Positions 13,780 through 17,905 of a stretch of DNA of 17,905 bases are shown piece by piece (the stretch's first letter is position 1; every line of letters starts with the position of its first letter). Source of the DNA: an uncultured Oscillospiraceae bacterium. GTDB lineage: Bacteria; Bacillota; Clostridia; Oscillospirales; Acutalibacteraceae. The DNA is taken from positions 28,584 through 46,488 of the forward strand of contig CAJUSM010000004.1 of NCBI GenBank assembly GCA_910588935.1, given 5' to 3'. A program made the translations under genes and the position numbers. The notes under the pieces are model-generated. The model made no database searches, had not been told where the DNA came from, and worked only from the letters and a program-made list of their open reading frames with translations.

Positions 13780-13802
13780 AAGACCACCTCTTTTTGCCAA
13801 CC

Positions 13803-13811
13803 ATTATAGCA
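13803..13811 (-). promoter_or_regulatory. Extended -10 promoter for avd-TR-RT
   Basis: Minus strand TGC-TATAAT (13811-13803): a consensus -10 with the TGn extension. The -35 region is poor (TTTCCC at 17 bases), as extended -10 promoters tolerate. It would start RNA near 13796, 17 bases before the avd start, giving the DGR its own transcript independent of the late tail operon. Confidence 0.5.
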
Positions 13812-13912
13812 TAAAGGCGATGGGCGGGAAACCCCCAATTTTGAAATTTTGCGCGACCGCCTTACGGCGGTAGGTGTAAGGGCCGTAATTTTAAGGCCCC
13901 TGTTCTTGGAAC

Positions 13913-13930
13913 GGGGTGCTTTCGCACCCC
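13913..13930 (-). other. DGR target-site hairpin with GAAA loop, 3' of VR
   Basis: On the minus strand: GGGGTGC-GAAA-GCACCCC, a perfect 7-bp GC-rich stem with a GAAA tetraloop, 17 bases past the target stop codon and 35 bases from the end of VR. In the BPP-1 DGR a hairpin/cruciform with a GAAA-type loop just downstream of VR is needed for efficient target recognition. No T-run follows, so this is not an intrinsic terminator. TR has no such hairpin beside it. Confidence 0.7.
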
Positions 13931-13946
13931 TGATTACAAAAGCCGA

Positions 13947-16085
13947 TTATGCTGCCGCAGATACGCAGAAGCAGGCGCGGACACCAGCACTCCAAGAGGC
14001 ATTGCTACCGTTAGCGCTGCCGCCCGTAGTGACATTACAGAAAGCATAGCTGTAACTGTAATAAGGGGAGCGCAGCCACCACCACACCGCTGTAGTCACA
14101 GCGGTGTGCCGATTTGCTATCTTTGAGTTTCCTGCTTTGAAATAGTCGTACTGCTTTTGGTAATTTTGCTCCGCGCTATTTGCATAGCTCCGTACCCCGA
14201 ACACCTCAAACTCTGCGGGAAGAAACAGCTTACAGGGTTTGCCTGTCACATAGGAGGCCGTATTCGAGCCCCCGCCCGTATTATCCGTGTATTTTGTCAC
14301 CGCCTGGATAACGCTCTGTAAAGCGCTGGGCAGGGCCTTTAGCAGGCTGTTACTGGCCCCATTTAACAGGGTCTTATTCATGGCGCAGCCGTCCCAACCG
14401 CCCGAGTTCGTTCGGCTGGTATTCATGTGGAAGTAACCGGCGCTGGTCTGTTCGTTATTGTACCGGCCATCGCACAGCGCGATATCCGCTGCACCCAGCT
14501 TGCCAAGCATGAAGTGAATCTTCTTTGTACCTTCCTTGGCGCTGTTGTGGTCAAAGCCCAGAATGAACGCCTTGACTGTCAGGTTGGAGAAGGTAAAATT
14601 CCCCACCTTGCCATTGATGACAACATCTTTGGTATCACCCACGCTCCAATAGTTCGCCGCGTTGCCCGCTGCCGCAACGTCCTGGATAGTGGGCCAGCTG
14701 TTGTCATTGAGAACGGTTGTCGGGAGCGATACCACCACGCTCACCGTTTTGTTGGCCGGGGCTGTGTAGTTAGTCCCCTCGGCCACGCTGACCGTGATGG
14801 TGGCGTTGCCTTTGGCTTTGGCCGTGACTACCACCGAGCCCCCGCTGACCGATACGGTGGCCACGCCGGTATTGCTGGACGTAGCCGAAATAATACCGTC
14901 CCCGGCACGGGTCACGCCAATTATCCCGCTCATGGCTGAGGCCCGCAGTTCCAGAGAAGAAACCGTCAGGGTCAAACTCCCTGCCGCCTTTGCTATGGCC
15001 CAGGCAATCGTTTTGGGGGCGGTCGTCCCGTCCGGCCATCGGTGATTGCCATCCGGCGTGAATGTGGTGGAATAATTCCCGGCGTTTATGCCGTTGGCGT
15101 CCCCGGTCATGCTCATTTGAGAAGGCACATATCCAGACCAAGCAGGAGCCTGGGCCTCACCAGTATAGGTCAAGCTCCCGGCATAACTGGGAACCGCCGC
15201 GATACCGGCTCTGGCAATCTCCCAGGGGATATCTATTGTCCCTACAGAGCCATCCGGCCATTGGTAATTGTTATCCAGTATCACGCTCAGGACATATTCT
15301 CCGGCGCTGACCCCGGACTGGTCGCCGCCCACCGTCATGATGTCCGCCTGGATACCTTCCCAGGCGGGGGCCTGTTCCTCGCCGTTGTAGGTCAGGCTGT
15401 TTGTTTGGGTAATACCCTCCACCGTCTGGCGCTGAATGGTCCAGGTCACCTCCTGGGTGTTATTTGAGCCGTCAAAGGCCCAGTAATAGCCTTGTTTGGG
15501 TGTGATAAGGACTTTGTACTCCCCGGCGTTCGTGGCCTCCTGAACGCCGCTGATAAGCATAGCCGAGGGGTCAAAGCCATTCCATACCGGCTGCTGCACC
15601 TGGCCGTTATAGGTCAGACTACCAAACTGGGTAGGCACAGCAGGGATAGACCGGTCGGTGACAACGCCCTCCTCAATTTTCTGCTCTATCTCGGCCAGGG
15701 CCTGGTCGAGGGTAGTGTCCTTGTAGGTGATACTCCCCGCCCCGTGGCCGTGCTCCCGGATGTTCCTCTGTAGAGCCAAAAGGTCCGCATTGGTGAAATT
15801 CCGGGCTATGGTGGTCCCGGCCTGCCAGGCTTTTGCTGTGCCCTCTACGCCCCGGGTACAGCCGGAAAGGGCCGTGTCGGTTTTAGCGGCGTACAGTATG
15901 GTCTCGCCGCCCTCGTCCGTGCCGATGGTGGCATAACTGGGGGCCTCGGGGAACGCGGATATGTCCGTCACCGGGATAACCGTCTCTGTGGCGCTGATGT
16001 TGTCCCCGAGGGCCACCTGGGGCGAAAAGGCTATGCCGATATACATTTCGGGCAGCGCTATAGCTTTACTTTTTACCTGTGGCAT
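13947..16085 (-). CDS. DGR target: phage tail fibre/adhesin with variable lectin-like domain
   Basis: 712 residues; GAGGAG lies about 7 bases before ATG 16085. Order of parts: an N-terminal phage-fibre domain (~20-110: IPVTDISAFPEAPSYATIGT, ILYAAKT, GCTRGVEGTAKAWQAGTTIA, FTNADL), a short coiled-coil linker (~125-142), three MBG-like beta repeats of ~73 residues (146-220, 221-292, 293-367; each with SLTYnGe.QaP.W and GxYxxxxTxdxxYxW), a Big_2-like Ig domain (~368-453), and a C-terminal DUF6273/C-type-lectin-like domain (~458-712) with WWWLRSPYY and GVRACFCV. VR covers residues 666-707. Compared with TR, residues 677, 678, 680, 681, 688, 690, 693 and 694 have been changed. It probably binds a host surface receptor at the tail tip. 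The tail-tip gene ends 14 bases upstream. Confidence 0.93.
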   Translation of the reverse strand: MPQVKSKAIALPEMYIGIAFSPQVALGDNISATETVIPVTDISAFPEAPSYATIGTDEGGETILYAAKTDTALSGCTRGVEGTAKAWQAGTTIARNFTNADLLALQRNIREHGHGAGSITYKDTTLDQALAEIEQKIEEGVVTDRSIPAVPTQFGSLTYNGQVQQPVWNGFDPSAMLISGVQEATNAGEYKVLITPKQGYYWAFDGSNNTQEVTWTIQRQTVEGITQTNSLTYNGEEQAPAWEGIQADIMTVGGDQSGVSAGEYVLSVILDNNYQWPDGSVGTIDIPWEIARAGIAAVPSYAGSLTYTGEAQAPAWSGYVPSQMSMTGDANGINAGNYSTTFTPDGNHRWPDGTTAPKTIAWAIAKAAGSLTLTVSSLELRASAMSGIIGVTRAGDGIISATSSNTGVATVSVSGGSVVVTAKAKGNATITVSVAEGTNYTAPANKTVSVVVSLPTTVLNDNSWPTIQDVAAAGNAANYWSVGDTKDVVINGKVGNFTFSNLTVKAFILGFDHNSAKEGTKKIHFMLGKLGAADIALCDGRYNNEQTSAGYFHMNTSRTNSGGWDGCAMNKTLLNGASNSLLKALPSALQSVIQAVTKYTDNTGGGSNTASYVTGKPCKLFLPAEFEVFGVRSYANSAEQNYQKQYDYFKAGNSKIANRHTAVTTAVWWWLRSPYYSYSYAFCNVTTGGSANGSNASWSAGVRACFCVSAAA
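13966..14090 (-). repeat. DGR variable repeat (VR)
   Basis: 125 bp at the 3' end of the target gene, homologous to TR with 11 substitutions. On the coding strand all are at TR adenines: A to G, T or C, ten in the 13972-14090 core and one at 13971. The invariant GC-rich stretch 13972-14001, closest to the stop codon, is the likely IMH (initiation of mutagenic homing). No insertions, deletions or changes at non-adenine positions are seen. Confidence 0.95.
14083..14108 (-). other. Perfect 11-bp hairpin at the upstream edge of VR
   Basis: CACACCGCTGT (14083-14093), 4-nt loop, ACAGCGGTGTG (14098-14108). One arm lies inside VR and the other in the unique target sequence, so the VR boundary falls within the stem. 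It lies in coding sequence (HTAVTTAVW). TR lacks the outer arm. It may be a chance result of repeated codons or a feature of the homing site. Confidence 0.5.
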
Positions 16086-16099
16086 GGTTTTCTCCTCTC

Positions 16100-17905
16100 T
16101 TAAACGGTATTGTCGCCCCTGGACTGTACAAAGCCCTGGACATACATATCAATACTGACATAGGCAAGGTCATTGGGGCGTATCTCGATGGACAGCCAGG
16201 AGCCACGGGGAATCAGGTTGGTGGAGGAATCCACCAGATAACCTGTCAAGTCGATTTCCGCGTCCGTCAGGTTGAAGTTTGCTTTCTTCGTGCCGTTTAC
16301 ATAGAGCCCAAAGGATGTAGGACGGCCGGAAAAGAAAATGCCCGGTGTTATCTCATGGGCGTGGGCCGGGATGGTAACGCTATGGCTGTGGCCGGGAATC
16401 CTCACATTGTGACTATGCGCCTGCAGTCGCAGGGAATGGCTGTGCGCGCTGATTTTTACGCTATGACTGTGCTTGCCCAGGGTAATGCTGTGGGAATGTG
16501 GGGTCAACTCATGAGTATGCTCCGGGTGGACATGGGCCCCGGACCAGACAAAAGTATTGTATTTTATTATTTTTAGGTTTTCATCAACTACCGCAAGTTT
16601 AACATTCCGGCTGAGACCGTGATTGTGAACAGCCTGCCCCTCTGTTTCGTCTGGAAGAATATTAGAGCTTTCCAGGGAGGTACCGCCGGAAGTCTGCCCT
16701 CCACCGTTTGAAGTGGTCGTCCGGGTATCGCCGCCCTCTGAGGTAGTGGTTGATGTACCGCCTCCATCTGAGGTGGTTGTGGACGTCCCGCCGCCATCCG
16801 AACTGGAGTAGGTGTTGGTGTCGCTGGTGCTGGAGGATATCACCTGGGAGCTGGCAGCCTCGGTGGCCTTGGAGTAGGAGCGAAAACTGCTCATCTGCAC
16901 CTTAGCCATGATTTTGTTGACAATGCGCATATCGCCAGGGATATAGAAATTCATCACCGCGCCGTTTTTGCTGTCGCAGTTGGCCTGCAATGTCTGGGCA
17001 TAGAGCTGTGTAGCCCCCTGGGCGTAGGTTTGCTCGATCCGCTGCCGGTCTGCCATATCCGCGATGGAACTGGCAATGTTCGTGCTCTTGTTGGCCACCG
17101 TGAGGGTGCTGCTGGGCACGTCCCCATAGTTCAGCTTTAACTCAGTGACGAAGGTTTCTACTCTTGCTCCCAACTCAGGATGGATGATACAGATCTTCTT
17201 TCCGATAGCGGCCTTACTGTACTCACCCTCGTCCAGCTGGGAAAAGCCGATAGAATACTGCTTAATGGGCTCCTGCATTTCGTCAAGCATAGCTTGGGCG
17301 GCGGCTTTTAGGCTCTCCGGGTCCTCATACCGCCGGTCGGCCCATACCCGCTCTATCACGCCATAGCGGTCGATATACTCCCGGGGACTTTGCAGATATG
17401 GTACTCCGCCGTTCACTCCGGCAATGGTCAGCTGGTTCACCCCTTCGCCGTAGCCTAAAGGATAAAGCCGGGTGCATATCTGTTGAGGGTCTGTGGAGCC
17501 GGTATAGGAGAGCATATTCCGGCTATACCGCACGTATAGCTCCGGCTTAGCCCCGGTATCCAGAGCCTCTAAGGAGAGTCGCCAGGGATAGACGCTGGTA
17601 TCTGTCACCCACATATAATTGCTCAGCGGGTTGGCGATAGAGAAAAGGGCCGAGAGCAAAGTTTCCTGCTCCCAGCCGTATTCAAACTGCCGGTTGAACC
17701 CGCAGCGGTCCAGTACCCAGTTTTTCACCGGCTGATGGTCCAGCACATAGTTGATACAGTCCCGGGTGTACACACCCCGATTGCCCACCACATGGTAGCC
17801 GAACAGCACGTTGTCTATCAGAGTGGCCAGGACGTGTTCGCATTGGTACTCCACCGAGCCGGTCTCTGCCGCCGAGGTTTCAGCCGGCATAATGCGGTAC
17901 AGTTC
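16100..17905 (-). CDS. Phage tail-tip / minor structural protein, 5' end outside window
   Basis: 601 codons are visible and the frame is open at the right edge, so the start is missing (an internal Met at 17890 is not taken as the start). The first ~300 residues resemble the prophage endopeptidase-tail/minor structural protein family (YTRDCINYVLDHQP, PRYxxE-like ELYVRYSRNM, CTRLYPLGYGEGVNQLTI, SPREYIDRYGVIERVW, PEFGA-like HPELGARVETFV). Then come a Ser/Thr/Gly-rich linker with 10-residue repeats, a His-rich array of eight HxH motifs (six at 9-residue spacing, e.g. HSHSVKISAHSHSLRLQA), and a short beta C-terminal domain (GIFFSGRPTSFGLYVNGTKK). It probably forms the tail tip to which the DGR adhesin, encoded 14 bases downstream, is attached. 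Confidence 0.88.
   Translation of the reverse strand, partial: ELYRIMPAETSAAETGSVEYQCEHVLATLIDNVLFGYHVVGNRGVYTRDCINYVLDHQPVKNWVLDRCGFNRQFEYGWEQETLLSALFSIANPLSNYMWVTDTSVYPWRLSLEALDTGAKPELYVRYSRNMLSYTGSTDPQQICTRLYPLGYGEGVNQLTIAGVNGGVPYLQSPREYIDRYGVIERVWADRRYEDPESLKAAAQAMLDEMQEPIKQYSIGFSQLDEGEYSKAAIGKKICIIHPELGARVETFVTELKLNYGDVPSSTLTVANKSTNIASSIADMADRQRIEQTYAQGATQLYAQTLQANCDSKNGAVMNFYIPGDMRIVNKIMAKVQMSSFRSYSKATEAASSQVISSSTSDTNTYSSSDGGGTSTTTSDGGGTSTTTSEGGDTRTTTSNGGGQTSGGTSLESSNILPDETEGQAVHNHGLSRNVKLAVVDENLKIIKYNTFVWSGAHVHPEHTHELTPHSHSITLGKHSHSVKISAHSHSLRLQAHSHNVRIPGHSHSVTIPAHAHEITPGIFFSGRPTSFGLYVNGTKKANFNLTDAEIDLTGYLVDSSTNLIPRGSWLSIEIRPNDLAYVSIDMYVQGFVQSRGDNTV
16704..16810 (-). repeat. 30-bp tandem repeats coding for SDGGGTSTTT units
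   Basis: Three full 30-bp units (16704-16733, 16734-16763, 16764-16793) and a partial fourth, in frame, encode a 10-residue Ser/Asp-Gly-Gly-Gly-Thr-Ser/Thr unit of the tail-tip protein. They form a flexible linker between the tail domain and the His-rich array, and are prone to change in copy number by slippage. Confidence 0.75.

Larger units (their letters stand above)
6872..17905. mobile_element. Prophage, left end to beyond the window
   Basis: From the tRNA 3' fragment at 6872-6894 onward every gene is phage-type or unknown: regulator with divergent promoters, small early/moron-like genes, GH25 endolysin, holin, tail-associated proteins, a DGR and a tail-tip protein. Late genes run leftward from tail to lysis, the usual siphovirus order. 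No integrase, portal, capsid or terminase gene is in view, so these should lie to the right. Whether the phage is still active cannot be told; none of the genes seen is visibly broken. Confidence 0.85.

Noticed and set aside
13913..13930. Hairpin after the adhesin gene as a simple terminator
   Set aside because: No T-run follows on either strand, and the GAAA loop and position fit a DGR target-site hairpin better.
13145..14090. TR/VR pair as an ordinary gene duplication
   Set aside because: The copies are identical at all non-adenine template positions in the aligned 125 bp, which random divergence would not produce.
14427..16576. Several plus-strand open frames of 80-170 codons
   Set aside because: They are opposite-strand shadows of the DGR target and tail-tip genes and have no plausible starts or domains.
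16350..16810. Regular short repeats that could suggest a CRISPR array
   Set aside because: The 27-bp and 30-bp periods are in frame and encode protein repeats (HxH and SDGGGTSTTT units); there are no unique spacers between identical repeats.

Overview
The window is chromosomal DNA of a fairly GC-rich Gram-positive anaerobe. Gene content (rhamnulokinase, an LTA-synthase-type sulfatase, an Eis-type acetyltransferase, ychF) and phage gene style suggest a gut Clostridia/Oscillospirales-type Firmicute; this is inferred from family resemblance only. A prophage begins at about 6.87 kb and runs off the right edge.

Host part (1-6870): the 5' end of a rhamnulokinase gene (-), an LTA-synthase-family membrane sulfatase (-) with its own promoter and a long leader containing nested inverted repeats, then a rightward run of ychF, an Eis-like N-acetyltransferase and an alpha/beta hydrolase. 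A strong two-way terminator separates these from a small leftward DUF378 membrane protein. Two diverged copies, in opposite orientation, of a ~150-160 bp MITE-like element with TA target duplications flank the sulfatase gene. The 750-base stretch 2257-3004 has no gene: it holds the leader, two promoters and MITE copy 2; I see nothing recognisable in 2460-2704.

Prophage left end (6872-9206): a tRNA 3'-end fragment (probable att site), an 11-bp direct repeat pair, a small Cro/C1-type regulator (-), a divergent promoter pair sharing an operator-like element, and a rightward cluster of six small proteins of unknown function. Two of the intergenic spaces carry matching 69-nt two-hairpin elements with a compensatory base-pair change.

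Prophage late region (9214-17905, all leftward, so transcribed from right to left): a tail-tip/minor structural protein (5' end outside the window) with a 9-residue HxH repeat array, then a complete diversity-generating retroelement (DGR) in the order target gene with VR, Avd-like accessory gene, TR, reverse transcriptase. After it come a CBM5/12-like carbohydrate-binding tail protein overlapping the RT gene, an unknown protein, a membrane-anchored coiled-coil protein, an r1t-type holin and a GH25 endolysin.

The DGR is the main system. TR (13145-13269) and VR (13966-14090) align without gaps over 125 bp; all 11 mismatches fall at template adenines on the coding strand. VR encodes the end of a C-type-lectin-like/DUF6273 domain on a multidomain tail fibre protein. 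Adenine-mutagenised cDNA copied from TR would vary eight surface residues and so retarget the phage's receptor binding. A GAAA-loop hairpin sits just downstream of VR, as in the Bordetella phage BPP-1 DGR, and a second perfect 11-bp hairpin straddles the other edge of VR.
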